Shown: positions 8,994 through 19,917, numbered from the stretch's first letter. The stretch is DNA of 64,000 bases from an uncultured Vibrio sp. (GCF_963675395.1 NZ_OY776223.1:1302001-1366000); one strand, 5' to 3'. Made by a program: numbers and translations. The notes: generated from the letters alone by a model not told the origin.

Positions 8994-10067
8994 TTAGCCT
9001 TTTAGGCGATTCTCTAAGAAAGGCACCAGCTCTTCGTGTGCATGACGTAATAGTGCCTCAGTTGACTCCCAATTGATACATGCGTCGGTGATTGATACAC
9101 CGTATTTCATCTCTTCAAGTTTCAAGTCAGAAGATTGATTGCCTTCGTTGATGTGGCTTTCAATCATCAGGCCAATAATAGACTTGTTGCCTTCACGAAT
9201 TTGATGGATCACATCTTCAGCAACTAATGGCTGACGGCGGTAGTCTTTACGCGAGTTCGCGTGGCTACAGTCAACCATCAGTGAAGCGTCTAGACCTGAC
9301 TTCGCCATTTCTTGTTCACATTCAGTCACGGACACTGAATCATAGTTAGTCTGCTTACCGCCACGTAAGATTACGTGGCCATTAGGGTTACCCTTGGTTG
9401 TCAACAGTGCCACTTGCCCTTCACGGTTGATCCCCATGAAACGGTGGCTAGATGATGCTGCTTGCATTGCGTTAATAGCAGTCGCTAAGCTGCCATCGGT
9501 ACCGTTTTTAAAGCCAATTGGCGTCGATAGACCACTTGCCATTTCACGGTGAGTTTGTGACTCGGTTGTACGCGCACCAATTGCTGCCCAGCTAAAGGTA
9601 TCTGCGATGTACTGCGGGCTGATTGGGTCAAGAGCTTCTGTCGCTAGCGGAATTTCCATCTCTGCCAGGTCAACCAGCAATTCACGGCCAACATGCAGGC
9701 CATGTTCGATATCAAAACTGCCATCCAGGTGCGGGTCATTGACCAAACCTTTCCAGCCAACCGTAGTACGAGGCTTTTCAAAGTAAACACGCATAACAAT
9801 ATACAGTTGATCGCTTAGTTGTTCTGAAAGAGCTTTAAGACGTTTTGCGTAGTCCTTCGCCGCATCAACATCGTGGATAGAACAAGGCCCACACACAACA
9901 AGCAGACGGTGATCTTTCTTATGAATGATGTTTGCAATGGTTTGACGAGATTCTTGGATAAAGCGGCGTGCTTTGTCACTCAGAGGCAATTTCGCTTTTA
10001 ACTCATCTGGAGTGATAAGAACCTGTTCTTCGACGATGTTAATATCGCTCAATTCACTTTTTTTCAT
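8994..10067 (-). CDS. aroF: DAHP synthase, tyrosine-sensitive type (AroF)
   Basis: This enzyme condenses PEP and erythrose 4-phosphate to DAHP, the first step of the shikimate pathway. The protein follows the AroF pattern closely ([46 protein letters not shown]). Pairing with tyrA and the TyrR boxes agrees with the tyrosine-sensitive isozyme. I chose the ATG at 10067 (357 residues), which aligns with AroF N-termini. A TTG at 10100 would add 11 unlikely residues. Feedback specificity is inferred, not proven. Confidence 0.94.
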   Translation of the reverse strand: MKKSELSDINIVEEQVLITPDELKAKLPLSDKARRFIQESRQTIANIIHKKDHRLLVVCGPCSIHDVDAAKDYAKRLKALSEQLSDQLYIVMRVYFEKPRTTVGWKGLVNDPHLDGSFDIEHGLHVGRELLVDLAEMEIPLATEALDPISPQYIADTFSWAAIGARTTESQTHREMASGLSTPIGFKNGTDGSLATAINAMQAASSSHRFMGINREGQVALLTTKGNPNGHVILRGGKQTNYDSVSVTECEQEMAKSGLDASLMVDCSHANSRKDYRRQPLVAEDVIHQIREGNKSIIGLMIESHINEGNQSSDLKLEEMKYGVSITDACINWESTEALLRHAHEELVPFLENRLKG

Positions 10068-10135
10068 AACCTTGACCTGTATATTATTTTTTACACTCAA
10101 CCAAATCCTTGGTGAGACAACTAAGCTTTAACGAC

Positions 10136-10163
10136 AAGATAACAGGCTAAATGATAAAAACAA
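10136..10163 (-). promoter_or_regulatory. Candidate aroF-tyrA promoter
   Basis: On the minus strand, TTGTTT and TATCTT are separated by 16 bases. The -35 lies directly beside the weaker TyrR box, as expected for a promoter repressed by TyrR. Confidence 0.5.
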
Positions 10164-10164
10164 G

Positions 10165-10205
10165 TGTACATTTAAAAAAACATTTACTGTAAATTTATAT
10201 TTACA
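10165..10205 (-). promoter_or_regulatory. Tandem TyrR boxes upstream of aroF-tyrA
   Basis: TGTAAA-N6-TTTACA at 10188-10205 is an exact match to the strong TyrR box. A weaker box at 10165-10182 (TGTACA-N6-AAAACA) keeps the essential G and C 14 bases apart. The boxes are 23 bp apart, the strong/weak pair spacing I recall from E. coli TyrR promoters. This predicts tyrosine-dependent repression of aroF-tyrA. Confidence 0.85.
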
Positions 10206-10213
10206 CAAAATAA

Positions 10214-10240
10214 AAGCCAAACTTAACTTAAGTTTGGCTT
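10214..10240 (-). terminator. nagZ terminator
   Basis: A perfect 11-bp stem, AAGCCAAACTT with AAGTTTGGCTT, is followed on the minus strand by TTATTTTG. It separates nagZ from the aroF promoter. Confidence 0.75.
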
Positions 10241-10285
10241 GAGTTCGATGTTTTCGGCAGTTTACGTGCTTGCAAGTACTGAAGT

Positions 10286-11269
10286 TTATGGAATTAAACG
10301 CTTCATCGCTTCGCTGGCTTGTTTCCACTCTTGTGACAACTTGAGCTCACTCAGAGAAAAACTCTGCTGTTTCAGTAACGCGCTGGCTTGCGGCACACTA
10401 GTGATAGGTAAGTTATCCAGAGCTTCGACTTGCGCTTCTCTTTTATTGCACATTAACAGCATATCGCAACCTGCATTCAAAGCCTGAGTGGAGCGTTCTG
10501 CAGGTCCCCCCATGATAACCGCACCTTCCATGGTCAAATCATCAGAGAAGATCAAACCTTTGAAACCAAGTTGCTGACGCAGAATTGTCTTCAGCCAATA
10601 TTCAGAGCCGCTGGCCGGCTGAGAGTCGTAGTTCGGAAAAATTACGTGAGCTGGCATCATGGCATCCAAAATACCCGCCTCGATTTGGGCTTTGAAAATC
10701 GCCATGTCTTGCTCAAAAATATCACTGCGCTCGTCATAGGGCGTTTCAAGATGAGAATCAGCAATCACGCCACCATGTCCGGGAAAGTGTTTGCCTGTTG
10801 TCGCCATACCGATGCTTTTCATCCCTTGCATGTACGCAGTGCTATGACGAAGGATGGTATTGGCGTCTTCCCCAAAGGCTCGGCTACCAATCGCTTTACA
10901 CTGATGGCCTTTATCCAATACAGGGGCGAAGCTCAAATCAATGTCATGAGCAATCAGCTCCGCAGCCATAAGCCAGCCGCCCATTCGAGCAAGCTCTTCA
11001 CTATTTTGATGTTTTGCATATTCATCAGCAGCAGGGATAAGAGAAAAGCCCTCACGAAATCGCTGTACGCGCCCTCCTTCCTGATCGACACCAATCAGTA
11101 GCGGACGTTTCGCCGCTTTGCGGATAGACAGGGTAAGCGCCTGAAGTTGCTCACTATCATGATAATTCCGTGTAAACAGAATCAAACCACCAACCGTTGG
11201 ATGCTCCAAAATTTCTTTGTCTTCAGCAGTCAGCTCATAGCCTGCAACGTCAACCCATAACGGACCCAT
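10286..11269 (-). CDS. nagZ: Beta-N-acetylglucosaminidase NagZ (GH3)
   Basis: NagZ is a cytoplasmic peptidoglycan-recycling enzyme that removes GlcNAc from GlcNAc-anhydroMurNAc (peptides). The 327-residue protein has [29 protein letters not shown] (the loop with the catalytic His/Asp dyad) and the nucleophile region [12 protein letters not shown]. It has no signal peptide, as expected. It is divergent from anmK-murQ, which act on the anhydroMurNAc released, so the three genes form one recycling block. Confidence 0.96.
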   Translation of the reverse strand: MGPLWVDVAGYELTAEDKEILEHPTVGGLILFTRNYHDSEQLQALTLSIRKAAKRPLLIGVDQEGGRVQRFREGFSLIPAADEYAKHQNSEELARMGGWLMAAELIAHDIDLSFAPVLDKGHQCKAIGSRAFGEDANTILRHSTAYMQGMKSIGMATTGKHFPGHGGVIADSHLETPYDERSDIFEQDMAIFKAQIEAGILDAMMPAHVIFPNYDSQPASGSEYWLKTILRQQLGFKGLIFSDDLTMEGAVIMGGPAERSTQALNAGCDMLLMCNKREAQVEALDNLPITSVPQASALLKQQSFSLSELKLSQEWKQASEAMKRLIP

Positions 11270-11304
11270 GTTTTCTCCTCAAATATCTGGTACCAAATGA
11301 GGTT

Positions 11305-11337
11305 ATTCGCTTCAGATTTGCTTTACAATAAGCGAAT
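11305..11337. promoter_or_regulatory. Inverted repeat over the anmK promoter region
   Basis: ATTCGCTT and AAGCGAAT are perfect 8-bp arms 25 bp apart. A TACAAT sequence that could be a -10 lies between them. It may be an operator for the divergent nagZ/anmK promoters or simply a hairpin. Confidence 0.35.
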
Positions 11338-11358
11338 GAAGAATTGACGAGATCGGCT

Positions 11359-13414
<2,056 letters not shown>

Positions 13415-13431
13415 TCAAAACAAGTAAGCAT

Positions 13432-13672
13432 AAAAAGGTGACTTAGTGTCTAATGCCAGTCACTAAACAACTATTATCGGGTCATTCCAGCGAGCCTTAG
13501 CGAGACTAGGAATCTAATATCAGCAAGCTGAGAACAGTTAGAAATACCTTTGATAACAAAGTACTCGGATAGAAGATCCTGAATCACGCTCCTTCGTCGC
13601 TGTCCAGGATGACGGCAAGCTGTAATACGATGTTCGCTGTTAAGTGAACCTCATTGCTGATGTCACCTTTTA
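13432..13672. repeat. Palindromic intergenic element inside a terminator-like dyad
   Basis: The outer arms AAAAGGTGAC (from 13433) and GTCACCTTTT (from 13662) match perfectly but lie about 220 bp apart. Between them, 13479-13614 is an imperfect inverted repeat starting GGGTCATTCCAGCG and ending TCCAGGATGACGG, with central AGGAATCT/AGATCCT arms. It looks like a small non-coding repeat that entered the loop of the murQ terminator. No coding capacity was seen. Confidence 0.55.
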
Positions 13673-13679
13673 TTACTGC

Positions 13680-14009
13680 TTAATCTTCATAAAGCCATTC
13701 ATCAACCTGGCGATTTAGCTCATTGTTAGCCTTACGCTTAATATGTCCAGGATCGGTAGCGTTCTTAACGTTTTCCACTTTATTGGTGTACTTGCTGGTC
13801 GCTTTCTTAGCCTCGCGCTTGGCCTGATTCTGTACGTAAGTGCCACTGGTGATCTCTTCGATATCACGTTTAGTATTATCAAGCGTATTGGTTATATGGC
13901 TTTTACTATGCTCGTATTTACGTTTCGCTTTGATCGTATCCTTTAGCGCATTAGACGCACTAACCGTCAGAGGCAATAGAACTAAGGTAAGCAGGACGTA
14001 CTTTTTCAT
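13680..14009 (-). CDS. Small secreted protein of unknown function
   Basis: I do not recognise this 109-residue protein. It begins MKKYVLLTLVLLPLTVSAS, a clear Sec signal peptide cleaved near SAS. The mature part is highly charged and probably helical, rich in K, E, N and T (KREAKKATSKYTNKVENVKN), with an acidic end, DEWLYED. The ATG at 14009 puts the signal at the N-terminus; a GTG at 14021 would add four residues. It lies 110 bases after a lipoprotein gene on the same strand. A periplasmic location is inferred. Confidence 0.7.
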   Translation of the reverse strand: MKKYVLLTLVLLPLTVSASNALKDTIKAKRKYEHSKSHITNTLDNTKRDIEEITSGTYVQNQAKREAKKATSKYTNKVENVKNATDPGHIKRKANNELNRQVDEWLYED

Positions 14010-14119
14010 CACCGGGATCACTCAGAAATCAAATTCAATGGCAAAAGTAAACCAAACAAGTTCAGCCTATTTGTCAGAAGATTAACAACTCAGACGCTCG
14101 TCTTGATTATGAAACTGCG

Positions 14120-14461
14120 TTAGTTGCTGTATTCGTTCCAGCCACGCTGCCATTCCATACGGAATTTTTGTGCTTGTTTCGTTCCTTCGCACACCCCTTC
14201 GTAATACTGACCAGATAATCCAATCTGATACGCAAAATCAGGGTTACAGTATTCAGACAAACCTTCGAGATAACCTTGATCGTAATCTCCTTGTTTTACA
14301 TTGCCCATTGCGCTTAGCTCTTTCACTGTCCGTGATGTATGACCCGCGATGCCATCCTGATAACCGATTTGATACCAGTCGCCTGACTGAGCGAGATCTT
14401 CTGTAGTAGCGGAACACCCTGCCAGTACAGCCAGCGCTAACCCTAACGTTGCCTTGTTCAT
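14120..14461 (-). CDS. DUF2799-like lipoprotein
   Basis: This 113-residue protein has a lipoprotein signal, LAVLAGC, with the lipidated Cys near residue 16, followed by S, which suggests the outer membrane. The mature part has repeated G-Y-x-x-G units (YQIGYQDGIAGH, YDQGYLEGLSEYC), typical of DUF2799 proteins of unknown function. AGGGA precedes the ATG. Its promoter lies in the same divergent region as the ten-site array at 14510-14699; the first site is only 49 bp from its start codon, so co-regulation is possible. Confidence 0.75.
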   Translation of the reverse strand: MNKATLGLALAVLAGCSATTEDLAQSGDWYQIGYQDGIAGHTSRTVKELSAMGNVKQGDYDQGYLEGLSEYCNPDFAYQIGLSGQYYEGVCEGTKQAQKFRMEWQRGWNEYSN

Positions 14462-14509
14462 ATTTTCCCTTAACTCTTTGTTTTAAAAATTTGTTTTCAA
14501 AATAAGCTT

Positions 14510-14699
14510 ACCACTAAATTCTCAGTTTGACCGTTTATCTGCGTATTTAACCACTGACAGTGGTAAGCAACCGCTAAACGTGAAATCAGAACCACTCATT
14601 CCCAGCCAAATACCATTTACGGCTCAGAGCAACCACTGAGCTGTGCCCAAAACCACTCAAAGGTCATATCGACCACTCATCACCCTATTCGACCGCTTA
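14510..14699 (+). promoter_or_regulatory. Ten phased BtsR-like direct repeats upstream of the CstA-family gene
   Basis: Ten 8-mers match ACC[A/G][C/T]TNA. They start at 14510, 14530, 14550, 14570, 14591, 14612, 14632, 14652, 14672 and 14692, so each step is 20 or 21 bp (about two helix turns). From memory, E. coli BtsR (YehT) binds two ACC[G/A]CT-type repeats with a 13-bp spacer before its pyruvate transporter gene. Here the btsSR homologues lie just downstream of the transporter. The array is all on one strand and one DNA face. Confidence 0.85.
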
Positions 14700-14792
14700 C
14701 CGACTAAGCAAATGCAATTAACAAAAGCAGCCCTTAACATGCATCCTGAAATTAAAACAATTACCCTATCCTACAAACCAAGGACAATAGTT

Positions 14793-16277
14793 ATGATGTG
14801 GTTCCTAACCTGTGTCGCAGCCCTAATCGGCGGATACTTCATCTACGGCGCTTTCGTCGAGAAAATTTTCGGCATCAATGAAAAACGCCAAACGCCTGCT
14901 CACACGAAAGCAGATGGTGTTGACTATGTTCCAATGTCAACCAAGAAAGTTTACCTGGTTCAGCTACTGAACATCGCTGGCGTAGGTCCTATCTTTGGCC
15001 CAATTATGGGTGCGCTATACGGCCCAGCGGCAATGTTATGGATTGTTATCGGCTGTATTTTTGCTGGCGCGGTACACGACTACTTCTCAGGTATGCTATC
15101 TGTTCGTAACGGTGGTGCTTCTGTACCAACGATTACTGGTCGCTACCTAGGTAATGGCGCAAAACACTTTATGAACATTTTTGCCATTGTCTTACTGCTT
15201 CTTGTTGGTGTGGTATTCGTATCAGCTCCAGCTGGCATGATCACAAACCTAATCAACGATCAAACCAGCCTAAACGTAAGCATGACAACAATGGTTATCG
15301 CAATCTTTGCTTACTACATCATTGCGACTATCGTTCCTGTTGATAAGATCATTGGCCGCTTCTACCCACTCTTTGGCGCACTACTGATTTTCATGTCTGT
15401 AGGCCTGATGACTGCTGTCGCATTCTCAAGCGAGCACACAGTAATGGGTGACTTCCAAGTATCAGACATGTTCAGCAACCTAAACCCTAATGACATGCCT
15501 CTATGGCCAGCGCTGTTCATTACAATCGCATGTGGTGCAATCTCTGGCTTCCACGCGACTCAGTCTCCACTGATGGCACGTTGTATGGAAAATGAGAAAA
15601 ACGGTCGCTTCGTATTCTACGGTGCAATGATCGGTGAAGGTGTTATCGCGCTAATCTGGTGTGCTATCGCTCTGTCTTTCTTCGGCTCTCTAGACGCACT
15701 GTCAGAAGCAGTGAAGAACGGTGGCCCTGGTAACGTAGTTTACAGCGCATCATTTGGTCTACTAGGTGTGTTCGGCGGTATCATCGCGTTCCTAGGTGTG
15801 GTTATCCTACCTATTACTTCAGGTGACACAGCGTTCCGTTCAAGCCGTCTGATCCTTGCTGAATACTTCAACATGGAACAGAAAACACTGCGCAACCGTC
15901 TACTAATGGCGCTTCCACTGTTCGTTATCGGTGGCATTCTGACTCAAGTTGACTTTGGTATCATCTGGCGTTACTTCGGTTTCGCAAACCAAACTACAGC
16001 AGTAATGATGCTTTGGACTGCGTCGGCTTACCTACTACGTCACAACAAACTGCACTGGATTACCACTATCCCTGCAATGTTCATGACTACAGTGTGTGTA
16101 ACCTTCATTCTGAACAACAGCTCACTAGGTTTTGGTCTGCCAATGCAAGTGTCAACTATCGCAGGTATCATCTTCTCACTCGTTGTTACAGGTTACGTTA
16201 TCAAAACCTCTAAAGGTAAGGGCGACACTGAACTGGCTGACGAAGAGAAACCACAAGCGGTATCTGAAACTGCTTAA
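14793..16277 (+). CDS. Short-form CstA-family transporter, probably pyruvate
   Basis: This polytopic inner-membrane protein has many hydrophobic segments. CstA-family motifs include LLNIAGVGPIFGPIMGAL, HDYFSGMLSVRNGGAS, GAISGFHATQSPLMAR and TSGDTAFRSSRL. At 494 residues it is shorter than E. coli CstA/BtsT (about 700). The start is the ATG at 14793, eight bases after AAGGA, giving MMWFLTCVAALIGG; the frame is open further upstream but runs through the repeat array. The neighbouring LytS/LytTR pair and the BtsR-like sites suggest pyruvate-induced expression. From memory, Vibrio campbellii work names such a BtsSR-controlled transporter BtsU. Confidence 0.85.
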   Translation: MMWFLTCVAALIGGYFIYGAFVEKIFGINEKRQTPAHTKADGVDYVPMSTKKVYLVQLLNIAGVGPIFGPIMGALYGPAAMLWIVIGCIFAGAVHDYFSGMLSVRNGGASVPTITGRYLGNGAKHFMNIFAIVLLLLVGVVFVSAPAGMITNLINDQTSLNVSMTTMVIAIFAYYIIATIVPVDKIIGRFYPLFGALLIFMSVGLMTAVAFSSEHTVMGDFQVSDMFSNLNPNDMPLWPALFITIACGAISGFHATQSPLMARCMENEKNGRFVFYGAMIGEGVIALIWCAIALSFFGSLDALSEAVKNGGPGNVVYSASFGLLGVFGGIIAFLGVVILPITSGDTAFRSSRLILAEYFNMEQKTLRNRLLMALPLFVIGGILTQVDFGIIWRYFGFANQTTAVMMLWTASAYLLRHNKLHWITTIPAMFMTTVCVTFILNNSSLGFGLPMQVSTIAGIIFSLVVTGYVIKTSKGKGDTELADEEKPQAVSETA

Positions 16278-16307
16278 GTTCAGCGCATTCATTGACTGAT
16301 TAAGATA

Positions 16308-16336
16308 GAGAGCCTGCCCGACGCAGGCTCTTTTTG
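16308..16336 (+). terminator. Terminator after the CstA-family gene
   Basis: GAGCCTGC and GCAGGCTC form a stem around CCGAC, followed by TTTTTG. It separates the transporter from the two-component genes, which therefore need their own promoter. Confidence 0.85.
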
Positions 16337-16424
16337 TTTTATACCCAAGTGACTTTAAAGGCTGATAAAACCTTGAGGTTGTTTAGGTATACAATAACAA
16401 CATTGATTTCAGGTTAGGTTCGCT

Positions 16425-18095
16425 ATGGAACTGGTTATTTCTCTCTTACAGCAAATGTGTGTTTACTTGGTACTGGCGTACATGCTGAGTAAAACGCCCA
16501 TCATTTTACCTTTGCTGAGCATATCTTCTCGCTTAAGCCACCGCTTAATTTGTTATGTACTCTTCTCGGGCTTCTGTATTCTCGGCACCTATTTTGGCCT
16601 GCATATCAATGATGCGATAGCCAATACTCGTGCTATCGGTGCAGTAATGGGTGGGCTATTTGGTGGTCCCGTGGTTGGCTTTGCTGTCGGTCTTACCGGC
16701 GGGATTCATCGCTATACACTGGGTGGTTTTACCGATCTGGCCTGCGCGATCTCAACCACTGCTGAAGGGGTTATCGGTGGCCTGCTCCACGTGTACCTGA
16801 TCAAGCGCAACAAAGGTGCTCTGCTATTTAACCCAAGCGTCGTGTTCAGCGTTACTTTTGTGGCTGAAGTTGTGCAAATGATCTTGCTGCTCGCAGTAGC
16901 TAAACCGTTCGACCAGGCTTATGAATTGGTATCAGCGATTGCCGCTCCGATGATCATTGCCAACTCGTTTGGCGCTGCTCTGTTCATGAGCATTCTTCAA
17001 GACCGAAAAACCATTTTTGAAAAATACTCGGCGACCTTCTCGCGTCGAGCGTTAACCATTGCTGACCGCTCGGTGGGCATTTTGAGTAACGGTTTTAACG
17101 TCGAAAACGCAGAAAAAATCGCCCGGATTATTTATGAAGAGACAAAAGTTGGCGCGGTCGCGATTACCGATCAGGAAAAAATCCTCGCCTTTGTTGGTAT
17201 CGGCGATGATCACCATAAACCAAACACCCCAATTTCTTCGCAAAGTACGTTAGACTCGATGGAACAGAATGACATCATTTATCTCGATGGCTCCGAGCGC
17301 CCTTATCAGTGCTCCATTGCGAAAGACTGTAAACTGGGCTCTGCGCTTATCATTCCTCTTCGTGCGGGCAAGGAAGTGATAGGTACAATCAAACTCTATG
17401 AGCCGAAGCGAAAACTGTTTTCAACAGTCAATATGTCAATGGCAGAAGGGATTGCACAACTGTTATCCAGTCAGATTTTATATGGCGATTACCAGCAACA
17501 ACAGACCTTGTTAGCTCAAGCTGAAATCAAGTTACTTCACGCTCAGGTTAATCCGCATTTCTTGTTTAATGCACTCAATACCATCAGTGCTATAACGCGA
17601 CGTGACCCGGATAAAGCTCGTGAATTAATCCAAAACTTATCTCACTTCTTCCGCAGCAACTTAAAACAGAACATCAACACGGTGACGCTAAAAGAAGAGC
17701 TTGCTCACGTGAACTCTTATCTGAGTATTGAGAAAGCGCGTTTTACTGATCGACTCGAAGTCGAAATCGATATTGAACCAGAATTACTGGACATCAAGTT
17801 ACCAAGCTTTACACTCCAGCCTTTAGTCGAAAATGCCATTAAACACGGCGTTTCAAATATGCTGGAAGGTGGCAAGGTGAGAATATACAGCCAAGCCCAT
17901 CCACAAGGTCATCTGATTACCGTGGAAGACAATGCTGGCAGTTTTGAGCCGCCTAGTGATAACCACTCTGGTTTAGGCATGGAAATTGTCGACAAACGTC
18001 TCACAAATCAATTTGGACGTGATTCAGCGCTAAAAATTGCGTGCGAGAAGCATCAATTTACTAAAATGAGTTTTATTATTCCCACAACTTCGTAA
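16425..18095 (+). CDS. btsS: LytS-type sensor histidine kinase, BtsS-like
   Basis: The 556-residue membrane kinase has a 5TM-5TMR LYT sensor region over about residues 1-190 (NTRAIGAVMGGLFGGPVVGF) and a GAF-like domain at about 220-345. The LytS-type kinase follows, with H378 in NPHFLFNALNTISAI and an ATPase N-box, LQPLVENAIKHG. E. coli BtsS senses extracellular pyruvate; the same role is inferred from the CstA-family neighbour. It lies 32 bases before its response regulator. Confidence 0.88.
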   Translation: MELVISLLQQMCVYLVLAYMLSKTPIILPLLSISSRLSHRLICYVLFSGFCILGTYFGLHINDAIANTRAIGAVMGGLFGGPVVGFAVGLTGGIHRYTLGGFTDLACAISTTAEGVIGGLLHVYLIKRNKGALLFNPSVVFSVTFVAEVVQMILLLAVAKPFDQAYELVSAIAAPMIIANSFGAALFMSILQDRKTIFEKYSATFSRRALTIADRSVGILSNGFNVENAEKIARIIYEETKVGAVAITDQEKILAFVGIGDDHHKPNTPISSQSTLDSMEQNDIIYLDGSERPYQCSIAKDCKLGSALIIPLRAGKEVIGTIKLYEPKRKLFSTVNMSMAEGIAQLLSSQILYGDYQQQQTLLAQAEIKLLHAQVNPHFLFNALNTISAITRRDPDKARELIQNLSHFFRSNLKQNINTVTLKEELAHVNSYLSIEKARFTDRLEVEIDIEPELLDIKLPSFTLQPLVENAIKHGVSNMLEGGKVRIYSQAHPQGHLITVEDNAGSFEPPSDNHSGLGMEIVDKRLTNQFGRDSALKIACEKHQFTKMSFIIPTTS

Positions 18096-18127
18096 AGGTC
18101 AGTTGCAACACTACAAGGTAAGAATGG

Positions 18128-18856
18128 ATGTTAACCGCTCTCGTCATTGATGATGAACAATTTGCTCGTGAAGAATTAGCCGAATTGTTGTCCGAAACAG
18201 GCCAAGTCGAGGTGATAGGCGATGCCTCCAACGCCATTCTCGGCCTGAAGAAAATCAATGAGCTCAAACCTGATGTGGTATTTTTAGATATTCAGATGCC
18301 ACAAGTTACTGGTATTGAGCTACTTGGCATGCTCGATCCTGAGACTATGCCCTACGTGGTCTTTGTGACAGCTTATGACCAGTATGCGATTCAGGCCTTT
18401 GAAGATAATGCATTTGACTATTTGCTGAAACCCGTCGATCCGGAGCGACTCAACAAAACAGTGAAGCGTCTGCATAAGACCATTAGCCAGTCGACACTGA
18501 CCCAACAACTCTCCGCGATTACGCCTGATACGCTAGACCAGATACCTTGTATTGGTCATAACCGAATTGTGATCATGGCAACCGATACGGTGGAATGTGC
18601 CTATAGTGATATTAGCGGCGTACACGTTCGCTCAATCACCCAAACCGCCAGTACGCAGTTAACACTGAAGACAATCGAAGAAAAAACGCCACTGGTGCGC
18701 TGTCATCGTCAGTACCTGGTCAGTATCAAAGCGATTAGTGAAATAAAGTTATTGGAAAATGGCTTAGCAGAAATCATCACCAAAACCGGCTTTGAGATCC
18801 CAGTGAGTCGTCGTTACCTGAAAGTACTCAAAGAGATGCTCGGCATCAGCCATTAA
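18128..18856 (+). CDS. btsR: LytTR response regulator, BtsR-like
   Basis: This is a 242-residue regulator. The receiver domain has phospho-acceptor D54 in VFLDIQMP, the acidic pair DDE at 8-10 and K in LLKPVDPERL. A LytTR DNA-binding domain covers about 140-240 (LVRCHRQYLVS, FEIPVSRRYLKVLKEML). LytTR proteins bind direct repeats about two helix turns apart, matching the array at 14510-14699, its most likely target. The ribosome site is AAGGTAAG. A second ATG four bases upstream is out of frame. Confidence 0.9.
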   Translation: MLTALVIDDEQFAREELAELLSETGQVEVIGDASNAILGLKKINELKPDVVFLDIQMPQVTGIELLGMLDPETMPYVVFVTAYDQYAIQAFEDNAFDYLLKPVDPERLNKTVKRLHKTISQSTLTQQLSAITPDTLDQIPCIGHNRIVIMATDTVECAYSDISGVHVRSITQTASTQLTLKTIEEKTPLVRCHRQYLVSIKAISEIKLLENGLAEIITKTGFEIPVSRRYLKVLKEMLGISH

Positions 18857-18875
18857 GCACTAAGCAAACCGATCC

Positions 18876-18903
18876 AAAAGGCGACCCTGAGGTCGCCTTT
18901 TCA
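18876..18903. terminator. Bidirectional terminator, btsR / ispH
   Basis: AAAAGGCGAC and GTCGCCTTTT form a stem with loop CCTGAG, between convergent btsR and ispH. Confidence 0.88.
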
Positions 18904-18927
18904 ATATTCGATAAATGGAGTTTGATC

Positions 18928-19893
18928 TTAGTCTACTTGCTTGATTTGCAGCTCTTTCGGCACTTCAAAGAACATGTTCTCTTCGCGACCTAAAACCTCG
19001 TCCACAGCGCGCGCACCGACCATCTCTTTAATACGATCAAGGATTTGGTTAACCAACTCCTCTGGCGCTGAAGCACCAGCAGTAACACCAACTTTCGTTT
19101 TGCCTTCAAACCATTCAGGTTTAATGTCTTCAGGACAATCCGTCAAATAGCCCGGCGTACCCAACTTCTCCGCAAGCTCTTTTAGACGGGTCGAATTTGA
19201 TGAGTTCTTCGAACCAACGACGACCATCACATCCACTTCACTGGCCATTTCACGCACGGCATCCTGACGGTTTTGAGTCGCGTAGCAGATATCATCTTTT
19301 CGCGGCCCCTGGATATCAGGGAAAACGCGACGCAGTTCTTCAATCACATCGGCCGTCTCATCAACGGATAGCGTGGTCTGACTTACGTAGTGCAGATCGG
19401 AAGGATCTTTAACGATCGCTTTTAGCTTCTCTACATCAGCAGGTGTTTCCACCAAGTACATACCGCCAGTTTCACTCGCGTACTGACCCATCGTGCCTTC
19501 CACTTCAGGGTGACCAGCGTGGCCGATCAGCACCACTTCCATATTACGGCGGCTGGCGCGAGCTACTTCCATATGGACTTTCGTAACCAGAGGACAAGTT
19601 GCATCAAACACGGTGAGATCACGTTGCTTTGCTTCTTGTCGAACGGCTTGTGATACACCATGAGCGGAAAAAATCACAATGTTGTTATCAGGCACTTCAT
19701 GCAACTCTTCGACGAAGATCGCACCGCGTTGTTTTAGCCCTTCCACCACAAAACGGTTATGCACCACTTCATGACGGACATAAATCGGTGGCTGATACAT
19801 CTCAAGCGCACGCTCTACGATGCTAATCGCACGGTCAACGCCTGCACAAAAACCGCGCGGGTTAGCTAATAGGATTTTCATTTCATTGCTCAT
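18928..19893 (-). CDS. ispH: 4-hydroxy-3-methylbut-2-enyl diphosphate reductase IspH
   Basis: IspH is the last enzyme of the MEP isoprenoid pathway, an iron-sulfur protein that forms IPP and DMAPP. Conserved Cys motifs are [26 protein letters not shown] and [10 protein letters not shown] preceded by DDICYAT. It also has HGVS and [11 protein letters not shown]. The start could be 19893, or the ATG at 19881 that gives the commoner [14 protein letters not shown]. It is the last gene of the ileS-lspA-fkpB-ispH series and lies 24 bases after fkpB. Confidence 0.96.
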   Translation of the reverse strand: MSNEMKILLANPRGFCAGVDRAISIVERALEMYQPPIYVRHEVVHNRFVVEGLKQRGAIFVEELHEVPDNNIVIFSAHGVSQAVRQEAKQRDLTVFDATCPLVTKVHMEVARASRRNMEVVLIGHAGHPEVEGTMGQYASETGGMYLVETPADVEKLKAIVKDPSDLHYVSQTTLSVDETADVIEELRRVFPDIQGPRKDDICYATQNRQDAVREMASEVDVMVVVGSKNSSNSTRLKELAEKLGTPGYLTDCPEDIKPEWFEGKTKVGVTAGASAPEELVNQILDRIKEMVGARAVDEVLGREENMFFEVPKELQIKQVD

Positions 19894-19917
19894 GGAAGTT
19901 ATCTTTACTTGGGTTCG

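Noticed and set aside
10571..11101. 176-residue plus-strand frame opposite nagZ
   Set aside because: It lies wholly antisense to a clear GH3 gene, lacks a ribosome site and shows no domain.
14550..14564. ACCACTGACAGTGGT as an independent palindromic operator
   Set aside because: Its left half is simply the third copy of the direct-repeat array; the mirrored half occurs once and is not repeated at other copies.
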